A stretch of DNA of 64,000 bases from Accumulibacter sp. (GCA_024235695.1 JACKLX010000003.1:124001-188000); one strand, 5' to 3'; shown: positions 39,534 through 49,210, numbered from the stretch's first letter. A program made the numbers and translations. Notes: generated from the letters alone by a model not told the origin.

Positions 39534-40631
39534 TCACTTCTTCACATAGTCGTACTTGCCGCCCTGCCACTGATAGACCATGAAGCCGGGCAGTTTGTTG
39601 TCGCCCTTGCCGTCGAAGCTCAGCTTGCCGATGACGGTTTCGAAGCTGCCTTCACGCAGAGCCTTCTCCATGTCCTTGTACTTGGTGCTCTTGGCCTTCT
39701 CGGCCGCTTCGGCGAACAGCTGCATGGCGGCATAGGCGTACATCACGTAGCCTTCGGGGTCGATCTTGGCATCGTGGAACTTCTTGACGACACTGGCGGC
39801 AGCGGGATTCTTGCGCGGGTCGGGAGCAAAGGTGAACAGCACGTTGTCGGCGGCCGGACCGGCAGCGGTCACCAGTTCGGAGTTGGTCATCGTGTCGCCG
39901 CCCATCACCGTCAGTTTCAGGCCGGCCTGCTGGGCCTGGCGCAGGATCAGCGCGACCTCGGTGTGGTAGCCGCCAAAGGCGAGGACCTGGATGCCGGCCG
40001 ACTTGAGCTTGCTGACCAGGCCCGAATAGTCCTTTTCACCGGCAGTGATCGACTCGCGCAGCGTCGGCTTGATGCCCTTGGCTTCGAGCGCCTTGGCGAT
40101 CTCGTCGGCAAGCCCCTTGCCGTAGGCGCTCTTGTCGTCGACGACGGCGATCTTCTTGCCCTTGAAGTGCTCGGCCAGATAGTTGCCGGCGACCAGACCC
40201 TGCTGGTCATCGCGACCCATGATCCGGAAGACGTTCTTCAGGCCGCGTTCGGTGACCTGCGGGTTGGTCGACACCGTCGCCATCGGGATCTGTGCCTCGT
40301 TGTAGACGTCCGAGGCGGGGATCGTCGAGCTCGAGCACCAGTGGCCGTGCATGAAGGCGATCTGCTTGTTGACCATCGTGTTGGCGACCGAAACGGCCTG
40401 TTTGGGGTCGCACGCGTCGTCGCCGACTTCCAGCTGCAGTTTCTGTCCGAGGACGCCGCCCTTGGCATTGATGTCGGCGATGGCCATCTCGGCGCCCTTG
40501 CGGATCTGGTCTCCCGCCGAGGCGTACTGACCGGTCATCGGACCGGCGATGGCGACGACGATGTCGGCGCTGGCGTTGCCGCCCGCCAGGGCAAGCAGGC
40601 CGAAGCCGGCGATCAGAATCTGTTTTCTCAT
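39534..40631 (-). CDS. livK: Branched-chain amino acid ABC transporter substrate-binding protein
   Basis: A 365-residue periplasmic binding protein of the LivJ/LivK/BraC type. The signal peptide is MRKQILIAGFGLLALAGGNASA. The mature protein starts DIVVAIAGPMTGQYASAGDQ and has GHWCSSSTIPAS and GKKIAVVDDKSAYGKGLAD, with ligand-contact features of the family. The start ATG overlaps the gntR stop (ATGA), and the strong AAAGGAGGAA site lies inside the end of gntR. With livHMGF it makes one transporter; the putA gene between them suggests proline as a likely ligand. Confidence 0.95.
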   Translation of the reverse strand: MRKQILIAGFGLLALAGGNASADIVVAIAGPMTGQYASAGDQIRKGAEMAIADINAKGGVLGQKLQLEVGDDACDPKQAVSVANTMVNKQIAFMHGHWCSSSTIPASDVYNEAQIPMATVSTNPQVTERGLKNVFRIMGRDDQQGLVAGNYLAEHFKGKKIAVVDDKSAYGKGLADEIAKALEAKGIKPTLRESITAGEKDYSGLVSKLKSAGIQVLAFGGYHTEVALILRQAQQAGLKLTVMGGDTMTNSELVTAAGPAADNVLFTFAPDPRKNPAAASVVKKFHDAKIDPEGYVMYAYAAMQLFAEAAEKAKSTKYKDMEKALREGSFETVIGKLSFDGKGDNKLPGFMVYQWQGGKYDYVKK

Positions 40632-41326
40632 TTGTTTCCTCCTTTGCTACGGTGGTCGTTAAGGTAATTGACAAGTGACGCACCCGCATCGAGCACGTGC
40701 GCTCGAGTGAGTTCTGCCGCCGCGTCGGGGTCCCGGCGGACGAACGCATCGAGAATCTCGCCGTGTTCGTGCTGGGTCTTGGGCATTTCGGTGGTCACGG
40801 ACAACAGCGCCCGGACGTAACGCTCGACCTTGTTGTACAGCGTGCGGATTTCGCCAAGCAGGATCGGCCGGCCGGCCGCGGCGTAAAGCGTCGAGTGAAA
40901 AAGCCAGTTCAGCTCGCCCCAGCGGCCGGCATCGTTGGCCAGAGCGAAGGCGTCGAGGTGCTGGCGCGCCTGTTCGATCGCCGGGTCGCCGATCAGCGGC
41001 GCCGAAAGGCGTGCCGCCCGGGCTTCGAGCATTGCCCGGATCTCCATGTATTCGTCGATCTCGGCGGCCGACAGGGAAGCGACGACGGCGCCACGGTGGG
41101 GCAGGAAAGTCACCAGGCCCTTGGCTTCGAGGTGCTTGAGCGCTTCGCGGACGGGGATCTTGCTGACGTGGAAGTGGCTGGCGATCTCGTCCTGCCGGAG
41201 CAGCTCGCCGGCTGGCAGCAGGCCGTCGACAATCGCCTTCTTGAGCGTCTGGGCGACGTGATCGGAGGCGCTGAGGCGCGGCATCTTCTGTGCGGCGATC
41301 AGTTCGAGAACCGACGGCATGGGCAA
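40628..41326 (-). CDS. GntR family (FadR/FCD subfamily) transcriptional regulator
   Basis: A 232-residue regulator with an N-terminal winged helix at about residues 18-82 (GELLRQDEIASHFHVSKIPVREALKHLE, shown in part by HVSKIPVREALKHLEAKGLV) and a C-terminal helical FCD domain. A TTG at 41326 is the favoured start because GGAGG lies 8 bases upstream; an in-frame ATG at 41320 is the alternative. The stop overlaps the livK start, so regulator and binding protein are co-translated. A perfect palindrome in its own promoter region indicates autoregulation. It probably controls the livK-putA genes and perhaps livHMGF. Confidence 0.93.
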   Translation of the reverse strand: MPMPSVLELIAAQKMPRLSASDHVAQTLKKAIVDGLLPAGELLRQDEIASHFHVSKIPVREALKHLEAKGLVTFLPHRGAVVASLSAAEIDEYMEIRAMLEARAARLSAPLIGDPAIEQARQHLDAFALANDAGRWGELNWLFHSTLYAAAGRPILLGEIRTLYNKVERYVRALLSVTTEMPKTQHEHGEILDAFVRRDPDAAAELTRAHVLDAGASLVNYLNDHRSKGGNK

Positions 41327-41341
41327 TGATCGAGCCTCCGC

Positions 41342-41357
41342 ATATCGTATACGATAT
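41342..41357. promoter_or_regulatory. 16-bp palindromic GntR operator over the gntR promoter
   Basis: ATATCGTATACGATAT is a perfect palindrome containing TCGTATACGA, which fits the TNGTNNNACNA-like sites bound by FadR-subfamily GntR regulators. On the minus strand a TTGCCG hexamer (41373-41368) and TATACG (41351-41346), 16 bp apart, form a plausible promoter whose -10 lies inside the palindrome. It is 16 bp upstream of the TTG start. Confidence 0.75.
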
Positions 41358-41543
41358 AAACACCAGGCGGCAACCTTAGCGGCGCATTGGTTTCATTGCA
41401 AGCTGCGGTGCAGCAATTGGCCGCTCGCTGGCGCGAGCGGGCTTGCGCGGCTGGAAAACCCGGCCTGGCGGCGATCGGGTCGGCGTCGGCAAGGCGGCTG
41501 ACGACGATCGAGCTTCGCCGGCTTGCTGTAGAATCCGCAAGCC

Positions 41544-43760
41544 ATGACTTCCGCCAAGCTCGCCGCGCACAGCAGCGCTCCCCGCAACCTCTTCTCGTAC
41601 CGGAAATACTGGGCCAGTCGCTTCGGCACGGCGCCTTTCCTGCCGATGTCACGCGCCGAAATGGACGAGCTCGGCTGGGATTCGTGCGACGTCATCCTGG
41701 TCACCGGTGACGCCTACATCGACCACCCGAGCTTCGGCATGGCGCTGATCGGTCGCCTGCTCGAGGCGCAGGGCTTTCGCGTCGGCATCATCAGTCAGCC
41801 CGACTGGCGCTCGGCCAGCGCTTTTCGGCTGCTGGGCGAGCCGAACCTGTTCTTCGGCGTCACCGCCGGCAACATGGATTCGATGGTCAATCGCTACACT
41901 GCCGACCGCAGGCCGCGCTCGGATGACGCCTACACGCCGAATGCCGAGCCGCAGCGGCGTCCCGATCACGCCGTGGTGGTCTACGCGCAACGTTGTCGCG
42001 AGGCCTTTCCGGGCGCCAATGTGGTGATCGGCTCGATCGAAGCCAGCCTGCGCCGCATCGCCCACTACGACTACTGGTCGGACAAGGTGCGGCGCTCGGT
42101 GCTGCCCGATTCGAAGGCCGACCTGCTGATCTTCGGCAGCGCCGAGCGGGCCGTCGTCGAACTGGCGCACCGTCTGGCGGCCGGCGAGCGCATTGCCGAA
42201 ATCCGCGATCTGCGCGGTACCGCGTTCATGGTTCCGCGCGGTTACCTGCCGGCTGGCGACTGGGCCGAGATCGATTCGACCGAGGTCGATACGCCGGGAA
42301 CGCTGGTCCGCCATCCCGACCCGTATGCGATGACCGCGGATGCTGGCAGGGAAGCGACGTGCGCCGCACGCGCGGCGGCCCCCGACGCGACCGGTGCACA
42401 ATCGCCGGCGCCGGTGGTCATCCAGTTCCAGTTGCACCAGCGCATGCCCCGGCTCGACCGCGAGCGGACGGCGATCCGCTTGCCGTCGTACGAGCAGGTG
42501 GCCGCCGACCCGGTACTCTACGCGCACGCCTCGCGAACCTTCCATGTCGAATCGAATCCGGGCAACGCGCGGGCGCTGATCCAGGCGCACGGCGAGCGCG
42601 ACGTCTGGCTCAATCCGCCACCGCTGCCGCTGAGCACGCCGGAAATGGACGGCGTCTTCGCCTCGCCGTTCCAGCGCCGGCCGCACCCCTCGTACGGCGA
42701 CGCGAAGATTCCCGCTTTCGAGATGATCCGTTTCTCGATCAACATCATGCGCGGCTGTTTTGGCGGCTGTACCTTCTGCTCGATCACCGAGCACGAAGGG
42801 CGAATCATCCAGAGTCGTTCGGAGCAATCGATCGTGCGCGAGATCGAGGAAATCCGCGACAAGACACCGGGCTTCACCGGCATCATTTCCGACCTCGGCG
42901 GGCCAACCGCCAACATGTACCGCCTGGCGTGCAGGGATACGACGATCGAGTCCTCGTGCCGCCGCCTGTCGTGTGTCTTTCCCGGCATTTGCGAGAACCT
43001 TGGCACCGATCACACGCCGCTGGTCAATCTCTACCGCAAGGCGCGGGCGGTGCCGGGAGTGAAGAAGGTGCTGATCAGTTCGGGCCTGCGCTACGACCTC
43101 GCCGTGCGCGATCCGCAGTACGTCCGGGAACTGGTCAGCCACCACGTCGGCGGCTACCTCAAGATCGCCCCCGAGCACACCGAGGACGGCCCCTTGGCGC
43201 ACATGATGAAACCAGGCATGGGCTCCTACGAGCAGTTCAAGGCGATGTTCGAGAAATTCTCGAAAGAGGCCGGCAAGGAGCAGTACCTGATTCCCTATTT
43301 CATCGCCGCGCATCCCGGGACCACCGACCAGGACATGCTCAACCTGGCCCTGTGGCTCAAGCGCAACGGCTTCCGGCTCGATCAGGTGCAGACCTTCCTG
43401 CCGACACCGATGGCCCTGGCCACGGCGATGTATCACAGCCGGAAGAACCCGCTGCACAAGGTCGGCCGCACTTCCGGCCAGGTCGAGACCGTTCGCACCG
43501 GCCGCCAGCGACGCCTGCACAAGGCTTTCCTGCGCTATCACGACGCCAACAACTGGCCCTTGCTGCGCGAGGCGCTGAAGCAGATGGGACGCGTCGACCT
43601 GATCGGTAACGGTCGCCAGCAGTTGATCCCAAGTTTCCAGCCGGCGGGCACCGGAAGCTTGCGAAGCGGGGCCGCAGGCGAGCCGAAGGCGCCGCCGCGT
43701 GCGCTGGCGCGCGCTGCCGTCGGCACCGCGCCGGCAAGGAAGCCGGGGCGCCGGCGCTGA
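41544..43760 (+). CDS. ygiQ: YgiQ family radical SAM protein
   Basis: A 738-residue protein. The N-terminal domain opens with [21 protein letters not shown], the typical YgiQ start. The radical SAM core has the cluster motif [10 protein letters not shown] (CxxxCxxC) near residue 410, preceded by [12 protein letters not shown]. Downstream are [19 protein letters not shown] and the YgiQ-specific C-terminal region with [15 protein letters not shown]. The reaction is unknown for the family. The last 40 residues are a Pro/Ala/Arg-rich tail. It is divergent from gntR with about 215 bp between them. Confidence 0.94.
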   Translation: MTSAKLAAHSSAPRNLFSYRKYWASRFGTAPFLPMSRAEMDELGWDSCDVILVTGDAYIDHPSFGMALIGRLLEAQGFRVGIISQPDWRSASAFRLLGEPNLFFGVTAGNMDSMVNRYTADRRPRSDDAYTPNAEPQRRPDHAVVVYAQRCREAFPGANVVIGSIEASLRRIAHYDYWSDKVRRSVLPDSKADLLIFGSAERAVVELAHRLAAGERIAEIRDLRGTAFMVPRGYLPAGDWAEIDSTEVDTPGTLVRHPDPYAMTADAGREATCAARAAAPDATGAQSPAPVVIQFQLHQRMPRLDRERTAIRLPSYEQVAADPVLYAHASRTFHVESNPGNARALIQAHGERDVWLNPPPLPLSTPEMDGVFASPFQRRPHPSYGDAKIPAFEMIRFSINIMRGCFGGCTFCSITEHEGRIIQSRSEQSIVREIEEIRDKTPGFTGIISDLGGPTANMYRLACRDTTIESSCRRLSCVFPGICENLGTDHTPLVNLYRKARAVPGVKKVLISSGLRYDLAVRDPQYVRELVSHHVGGYLKIAPEHTEDGPLAHMMKPGMGSYEQFKAMFEKFSKEAGKEQYLIPYFIAAHPGTTDQDMLNLALWLKRNGFRLDQVQTFLPTPMALATAMYHSRKNPLHKVGRTSGQVETVRTGRQRRLHKAFLRYHDANNWPLLREALKQMGRVDLIGNGRQQLIPSFQPAGTGSLRSGAAGEPKAPPRALARAAVGTAPARKPGRRR

Positions 43761-43774
43761 ATGCGGTCGCCGGC

Positions 43775-43793
43775 TGCGGTCGCCGGGACCGCA
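43775..43793. terminator. Hairpin between convergent ygiQ and cupin genes
   Basis: TGCGGTC (43775-43781) pairs with GACCGCA (43787-43793) over a 5-base loop, in the 43-bp space between two convergent stop codons. No U-tract follows, so it is a plausible but unproven bidirectional terminator. Confidence 0.5.
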
Positions 43794-43803
43794 CTGGTCG
43801 GAA

Positions 43804-44142
43804 TCAATCGGAATCAGCCGCCGTTCGGTAGTGCACCGCCAGCCAGATGGTCGTGCGCCCGGGGGGCGTCCAGTCCACCCGGTGCCGCCGTCGTGGCGCA
43901 ATGTCGACGTAACTCCCGGCCTTGAGGAGCAGCGCTTGCGGTTGGTCCTCGAAGCGCAGCAGCGCTTCTCCCTGAACCAGCAGCACCCACTCGGCGGACA
44001 CCTGTTGGTACCAGAAACCCGGCGGGCTGCGGTGGCCGGTCGAGACGATCCGTTCAATGCGGATGCCCGGCCGGGCAAGCAGTTCGACGAACTGCTCGTC
44101 GGCAGTGGCGGAAGGCGGCAGGTCGGCGAAGAGATCGTTCAT
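43804..44142 (-). CDS. Small cupin-domain protein
   Basis: A 112-residue single-cupin protein starting at ATG 44142 (MNDLFADLPPSATADEQF). The cupin barrel is seen in ERIVSTGHRSPPGFWYQQVSAEWVLLVQGEA, in which the first motif lacks the usual HxH pair. The second motif is AGSYVDIAPRRRHRVDWT. Homologues are short cytoplasmic proteins of unknown substrate in proteobacteria; the loss of part of the metal-binding motif leaves catalysis in doubt. It stands alone between ygiQ and cti. Confidence 0.85.
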   Translation of the reverse strand: MNDLFADLPPSATADEQFVELLARPGIRIERIVSTGHRSPPGFWYQQVSAEWVLLVQGEALLRFEDQPQALLLKAGSYVDIAPRRRHRVDWTPPGRTTIWLAVHYRTAADSD

Positions 44143-44347
44143 CGGCGGTCGCAAGTTGTCCAGAGGGCGGCGCGGCGAGGGCGGCCGCCGGGTGCCGCTG
44201 ACGGCGGTCAGGACGCCATCCTAGCCGACGACAGCGCGAGCGGGAACTGGCGCAGCGGCCCTCAGAGTCGGTATCCTTCACAGCTTGCCGGTGTGGACCG
44301 TCGGCGCGCAGTTGCCGGCGCTGCGCAACAAGCTTGGGAAACGGCTC

Positions 44348-46696
44348 ATGACCACCAACTGGAAATCGCTGCTCTTGTTCATCGTCGTCCTCAGCGGCTG
44401 TGCGGCAATCACCCGCCACACGCTCAACGAGGAGTACGGCGCGCCCGACCCGGCGCGCTTTGACACGCCGGTTCCGCCACCGCCGGGATTCTCGTATCGC
44501 GGCGACGTGCAGCCGGTCCTTGAAAAGCGATGCGTGGTCTGCCACGCGTGCTACGACGCGCCGTGCCAGCTGAAGTTCACGGCCTGGCAAGGGGTGGCGC
44601 GCGGCACCAGCAAGGAGATCGTCTATGACAGTGGCCGCCTGCTCGAGGCGCCGCTGTCGCGTCTTTTCATAGACGCGCAGAGCGCTTCGCAGTGGCGTGG
44701 CAAAGGCTTCTCGGCGGTGCTCAACGAGCGCCAGCAGACGCCGGCGGCGAATCTCGCGGCGAGCGTCATGTATCGCGCGCTGAAGCTCAAGCAGGACCAT
44801 CCCCTGCCGGATACGGCGATCCTGCCGAAGACCTTCGACTTTTCGCTCGATCGGGTGCAGCAGTGCCCGCGAATCGACGAATACGACGCCTTCGAGCGCA
44901 AGAACCCGCTGTGGGGAATGCCCTTCGGTCTGCCCGGGCTGAGCGCTGGCGAAATGGCCACCTTGCGCCGCTGGCTCGAACTGGGCGCGCCGTTCGAGGG
45001 ACTGCCAGCGATCCCGGCAGCGGTCGAACGGCAGGTCGCCGACTGGGAAGCTTTCTTCAACGGCGATTCGCTCAAGCAACGCCTGGTCAGCCGCTACCTC
45101 TACGAACACCTCTTCCTGGCGCACCTCCACTTCGATGACGACCCCGCGCATCACTACTTCCGGATGGTCCGGTCGCGGACGCCACCGGGACAGCCGATCG
45201 AACTCATCGCCAGCCGCCGTCCCTACGACGATCCGGGCGTCGAGCGCGTCTACTACCGGCTCGATCGCGAGCGCGAAACGATCGTCGACAAGACCCATCT
45301 GCCCTATGTGCTCGGGCGGCAGCGCATGGCACGCTGGCGGCAGCTGTTCATCGAGCCCGACTACGCGGTGCGCGAGCTTCCCTCGTACGCTCTGCAGGAC
45401 GCTTCCAACCCCTTTCTGACCTTCAAGGCCCTGCCGACCACGGCGCGCTATCAATTCATGCGCGACGAGGCCGAGTTCACCATCATGGGTTTCATCAAGG
45501 GCCCGGTCTGCCGCGGCCAGGTGGCGCTGAATGTCATCGAGGATCGCTTCTGGGTGTTCTTCCTCGCCGACGGCGATCTGCAGGACCAGGCCGGCGAGTA
45601 CCAGTCACGCGAGTCCAGCCTGCTCGCCCTGCCGGCGGCGCAGGGAAGCGATGCGGCGATCGTCGGCCCCTGGCGCAAGTACGCCAAATTGCAGGCCGAG
45701 TATCTGCGGGCCAAGTCGAAATTCCTCGACCGCTACGCGGCGACCGGGAAGCGGCCGACGCTGCAGTGGATCTGGAACGGTGACGGCGACAACCCGAACG
45801 CCGCGCTGACCGTCTTTCGCCACTTCGACAACGCCTCGGTGGTCAAGGGCCTCGTCGGTGGTCCGCCGAAAACGGCGTGGGTGATCGGTTACGGCCTGCT
45901 CGAGCGCATCCACTATCTGCTGGTCGCCGGTTACGACGTCTACGGCAACGTCGGTCACCAGTTGCTGTCGCGGCTGTACATGGACTTCCTGCGCATGGAA
46001 GGAGAGTTCAACTTCATCACCTTCCTGCCCCTTGACGATCGCAAGGCGGTGAGTGACTTCTGGTATCGGGGTGCCAGCCAGGAGGTCAGGAACCACGTCT
46101 ACGGCAACCTGGCCAGTTTCGACGTCCAGACCGGCATTCGCTTCCGCCCCGGCGATCCGCAGCAACAGTTCTACGCGATGCTCGAGCGCCGGCTGGCGCC
46201 GGTCCTCGAGCATCGTTACGATCTCTCGCAAGTGAGCGATGATTCCCTGCGCGAGGATCTCGCGGCGCTTGCCAGGCTGCGTGGCGCGTCGCTGTCGTGG
46301 TTCCCCGAGATGGTTTTCGTGCGGCTGGAGGACCCGCCGCGTCCGCCGCGCTACTTCACCCTGCTGCGCAATACCGGTCATCTCAGCGTCTCCAGACTGC
46401 TCGACGAGGGACGCGAGCTGGCGCCGGCAGAGAACACGATGACCATCGTGCCGGGTTTCATCGGCTCGTACCCGAGCGCCATATACCGCGTGCAGCGCTC
46501 GCAGATCGGTGCCCTGGCCGCCGCCATCGGCGGTCTGTCGTCGGCCGAAGACTATCGCCGGCTCGCCGACCGCTACGTCGTTCGCCGCAGCAATCCCGGT
46601 TTCTGGCAGGCCAGCGACGAACTCCAGGAGGCTCACCTGAGCATCGCGCCGGTCAGCGGCGGGCTGTTCGACTACAACCGGCTGGAGAACCGCTGA
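44348..46696 (+). CDS. cti: Fatty acid cis/trans isomerase Cti
   Basis: A 782-residue periplasmic haem enzyme that converts cis-unsaturated membrane fatty acids to trans forms under solvent or heat stress. The ATG at 44348 begins a signal sequence with a lipobox-like LSGC at residues 15-18, so a lipid anchor is possible. A cytochrome c-type haem motif CVVCH is at residues 62-66, followed by a second Cys cluster (ACYDAPC). The rest follows the Cti family throughout, such as LWGMPFGLPGLSAGEM and FLPLDDRKAVSDFWYRGAS. A strong hairpin follows the stop directly. Confidence 0.95.
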   Translation: MTTNWKSLLLFIVVLSGCAAITRHTLNEEYGAPDPARFDTPVPPPPGFSYRGDVQPVLEKRCVVCHACYDAPCQLKFTAWQGVARGTSKEIVYDSGRLLEAPLSRLFIDAQSASQWRGKGFSAVLNERQQTPAANLAASVMYRALKLKQDHPLPDTAILPKTFDFSLDRVQQCPRIDEYDAFERKNPLWGMPFGLPGLSAGEMATLRRWLELGAPFEGLPAIPAAVERQVADWEAFFNGDSLKQRLVSRYLYEHLFLAHLHFDDDPAHHYFRMVRSRTPPGQPIELIASRRPYDDPGVERVYYRLDRERETIVDKTHLPYVLGRQRMARWRQLFIEPDYAVRELPSYALQDASNPFLTFKALPTTARYQFMRDEAEFTIMGFIKGPVCRGQVALNVIEDRFWVFFLADGDLQDQAGEYQSRESSLLALPAAQGSDAAIVGPWRKYAKLQAEYLRAKSKFLDRYAATGKRPTLQWIWNGDGDNPNAALTVFRHFDNASVVKGLVGGPPKTAWVIGYGLLERIHYLLVAGYDVYGNVGHQLLSRLYMDFLRMEGEFNFITFLPLDDRKAVSDFWYRGASQEVRNHVYGNLASFDVQTGIRFRPGDPQQQFYAMLERRLAPVLEHRYDLSQVSDDSLREDLAALARLRGASLSWFPEMVFVRLEDPPRPPRYFTLLRNTGHLSVSRLLDEGRELAPAENTMTIVPGFIGSYPSAIYRVQRSQIGALAAAIGGLSSAEDYRRLADRYVVRRSNPGFWQASDELQEAHLSIAPVSGGLFDYNRLENR

Positions 46697-46724
46697 CCCC
46701 CCGATCGGCAGCCGGATCGGGGGG
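46697..46724 (+). terminator. Strong hairpin directly after cti
   Basis: CCCCCCGATC (46697-46706) and GATCGGGGGG (46715-46724) form a perfect 10-bp stem with an 8-base loop, starting at the base after the cti stop. It lacks a U-tract but sits between convergent cti and the DUF3617 gene and probably ends both transcripts. Confidence 0.7.
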
Positions 46725-46743
46725 CAGGGCGGGCTGAGCGCGC

Positions 46744-47301
46744 TCAGCGCTGCTGCTTCATCATCTCCTGGACGCGCGGATCCTTCATCATTTCGTTGAG
46801 GTTGATGCCGCCCACGTTCGGCATGATCACGTCACCGGCTTTCTGGCCTGGCTTGCAGGGTCCGATCCAGCGCGCATCGATCGTCGCTTTCGACTCGCTG
46901 ACGCCATTCATCGGCGGCTTGAAGCGGGTCTGCATCTCGCCCTTGTAGGCCGAGTCGAAGGTGCCGACGAAAACCGCGTCGGTCGTTGCCTCGGTGCCCT
47001 GCAGCTGGCAGACCGAATGAACGGTGACCTTGTTGCCTTGCGTCCTGACGTCGAGGACGCTGCAGTTGTGTTTCTCCTTGCTGGCCTGTTGCTGCATCAG
47101 GTCATCGCTGTGCTGGTCGATGCATTGCTGCATCGCGCCGATTCCCGGCATGCCCTGCATGCGGCTGTTGATCTCCCACAGCCCCGGTTTGCGCCGGGGC
47201 AGGTCGGCGGCGCCGGCAGTGGTGAGCAGGCTCGTCGCGATCAGCGCGAGCAGCAGCAGGCGAGGAGTCAAACGGCGATCGGTTCGGGCGGCAAAGGTCA
47301 T
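46744..47301 (-). CDS. DUF3617 family periplasmic protein
   Basis: A 185-residue exported protein. The signal peptide runs to about residue 31 (LLLLALIATSLLTTAGAAD). The mature part has the DUF3617 opening RKPGLWEINSRM, a conserved cysteine pair (QQCIDQ and HNCSVLD), and VTVHSVCQLQG. Function is unknown; members are often annotated as hypothetical proteins induced under stress. The C-terminus is Met/Gln-rich (MMKDPRVQEMMKQQR). It is convergent with cti and divergent from mtnA. Confidence 0.88.
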   Translation of the reverse strand: MTFAARTDRRLTPRLLLLALIATSLLTTAGAADLPRRKPGLWEINSRMQGMPGIGAMQQCIDQHSDDLMQQQASKEKHNCSVLDVRTQGNKVTVHSVCQLQGTEATTDAVFVGTFDSAYKGEMQTRFKPPMNGVSESKATIDARWIGPCKPGQKAGDVIMPNVGGINLNEMMKDPRVQEMMKQQR

Positions 47302-47450
47302 CAGCGTTCCTGGTTGATGAAAAGGCAGGTGGCGGCGAAGCGGCAGTTTAAACCTGAACGCCGGTCAACCGGAACCGCCGGCCGACGTCGTGTCGTCGCC
47401 GTGCTCGCTGGTCGTCGGTATCGCGGCAGGCGGCTGGTAGAATGCCGGCC

Positions 47451-48536
47451 ATGAGAGTGAACGGTATGCCGATGCGAACGATCTGGCCGGTGGCCGGGCG
47501 CTTTGCCGTCGAGGTGATCGACCAGACCGTGCTGCCACACCGCTACGAGGTACTGCGCCTGGCCAGCGTTGAAGACGTGGCGCGGGCGATCTGCGGCATG
47601 CAGGTACGCGGCGCGCCGCTGATCGGCGTCGCTGCCGCCTACGGTGTCGCGCTGGCGATGACTCGGCGGGCCGACGATGCGGCGCTGCTGGCCGCCGTCG
47701 AGCGGCTCGCCGCGACGCGGCCGACGGCGGTGAACCTGCGCTGGGCGCTGGCGCGCGTGCAGCACTTCCTGCTGCCACTCTCGCCGGATCTGCGCGCCGA
47801 AGCGGCGTGGCGGGAAGCCGCCCGGATTGCCGACGAAGACGTCGAGCAGTGTCGCCGCATCGGTCAGCACGGGCTCCGCCTGCTTCGTTCGCGGATCGGC
47901 GCCAGCGGCCGCCTCGAGGTGATGACCCACTGCAATGCCGGCTGGCTGGCCACGGTCGATTGCGGCACGGCGCTGGCGCCGGTCTACGCGGCGTTCGACG
48001 CGGGTCTCGAGGTGCATGTCTGGGTTTCCGAGACACGGCCGCGCAATCAGGGCCTGTTGACCGCCTGGGAACTCGCGCAGCACGGCGTGCCGCACACCCT
48101 GATCGTCGACAACGCTGCCGGCCTGCTGCTGGCGCGCGGCGGCATCGACGCGGTGATCGTCGGCGCCGACCGGATCGCCGCCAACGGCGACGTCGCCAAC
48201 AAGATCGGCAGTTACCTCAAGGCGCTGGCAGCGAGCGCCGCTGGCGTCCCGTTTCTGGTTGCGGCGCCGCGATCGACGATCGACTTCGCGTGTCCGAACG
48301 GTGCGGCGATCCCGATCGAGGAACGCAGCGCCGACGAGTTGCGCCTGGTACACGGCTGCGACGCGGCCGGCGTCGCTGCACGGCTCAGACAGCTGCCGCT
48401 CGGCGAAGCGGTCGTCAATCCGGCCTTCGACGTGACGCCGGCGCGCCTGATCGAGGCCTTGATCAGCGAACGCGGTTGCTGCCCGGCGAGTCGCGAAGGG
48501 CTGTTGACGCTTTATCCGGAAGAAAGACATGACTGA
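47451..48536 (+). CDS. mtnA: 5-methylthioribose-1-phosphate isomerase MtnA
   Basis: A 361-residue isomerase converting methylthioribose-1-phosphate to methylthioribulose-1-phosphate. Motifs are MQVRGAPLIGVAAAYG (phosphate binding), the catalytic cysteine in MTHCNAGWLATVD, and the catalytic aspartate in VGADRIAANGDVANKIG. ATG 47442 is an alternative start three codons upstream. The stop overlaps the start of a class II aldolase gene, which suggests that the product goes straight to that enzyme. The usual methionine-salvage genes (mtnB-type dehydratase, mtnC, mtnD) are not adjacent. Confidence 0.95.
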   Translation: MRVNGMPMRTIWPVAGRFAVEVIDQTVLPHRYEVLRLASVEDVARAICGMQVRGAPLIGVAAAYGVALAMTRRADDAALLAAVERLAATRPTAVNLRWALARVQHFLLPLSPDLRAEAAWREAARIADEDVEQCRRIGQHGLRLLRSRIGASGRLEVMTHCNAGWLATVDCGTALAPVYAAFDAGLEVHVWVSETRPRNQGLLTAWELAQHGVPHTLIVDNAAGLLLARGGIDAVIVGADRIAANGDVANKIGSYLKALAASAAGVPFLVAAPRSTIDFACPNGAAIPIEERSADELRLVHGCDAAGVAARLRQLPLGEAVVNPAFDVTPARLIEALISERGCCPASREGLLTLYPEERHD

Positions 48537-49179
48537 ACTTCGCCTGCAGCTGATCGACACCGCGCGCCGGATGGCCGGCGCCGGCCTCAACCGTGGCACT
48601 GCCGGCAACGTCAGCGTCCGCGCCAGCGACGGTGACGGCGGCGGCGAGGGCTTCCTGATCACGCCGACCGGCATGGCTTACGACGCCCTGGCGAGTGAAG
48701 ACGTCGTCTTCATGCGTCTCGACGGCAGCACCGAGGGCCGCCGCAAGCCGTCGTCCGAGTGGCGCTTCCACCGCGATCTCTATCTCGATCGCGCCGACGC
48801 CGGCGCGATCGTCCATGCCCACTCGCCGTTCGCCACCAGCCTGGCGTGCCTGCGTCGCGAGATCCCGCCCTTCCACTACATGATCGCGCGCTTTGGCGGC
48901 GACAACCTGCGCTGCGCCGCTTACGCGACCTTCGGTACGCAGGCGCTCTCCGACGCCGTGCTGCAGGCCATCGCCGGCCGCCGGGCGTGCCTGCTCGCCA
49001 ACCACGGCATGCTGGTGTTCGGCGACGATCTCGGCCAGACGTTCGATCTGGCGGTCGAACTCGAGACGCTTTGCGAGCAGTACTGGCGGTCCTGCCAGCT
49101 CGGTGAACCGGTACTGCTCGACGCCGCCGAGATGCGCAAGGTGCTCGCCCGCTTCGGCAGCTACGGGCAGCAGGCCTGA
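48529..49179 (+). CDS. Class II aldolase, FucA/Ald2-like (DHAP shunt candidate)
   Basis: A 216-residue zinc-dependent aldolase. It follows L-fuculose-phosphate aldolase closely: GLNRGTAGNVSVR, FLITPTGMAYD, KPSSEWRFHRDLY, the metal-site HAHSPF, FHYMIARFGG, CAAYATFGT and the third histidine in LANHGM. MtnB dehydratases of the same superfamily lack this close FucA pattern. The 8-bp overlap with mtnA makes 5-methylthioribulose-1-phosphate the likely substrate, giving DHAP and methylthioacetaldehyde as in the DHAP shunt of Rhodospirillum and E. coli. Pathway assignment is inference; family is certain. Confidence 0.88.
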   Translation: MTELRLQLIDTARRMAGAGLNRGTAGNVSVRASDGDGGGEGFLITPTGMAYDALASEDVVFMRLDGSTEGRRKPSSEWRFHRDLYLDRADAGAIVHAHSPFATSLACLRREIPPFHYMIARFGGDNLRCAAYATFGTQALSDAVLQAIAGRRACLLANHGMLVFGDDLGQTFDLAVELETLCEQYWRSCQLGEPVLLDAAEMRKVLARFGSYGQQA

Positions 49180-49210
49180 GCAGGGTCACAGAGAGGATCC
49201 GCGAGCGAGC

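Noticed and set aside
41649-44078. An 809-codon minus-strand frame opposite ygiQ
   Set aside because: ygiQ on the other strand is a well-supported radical SAM gene; this frame is its shadow.
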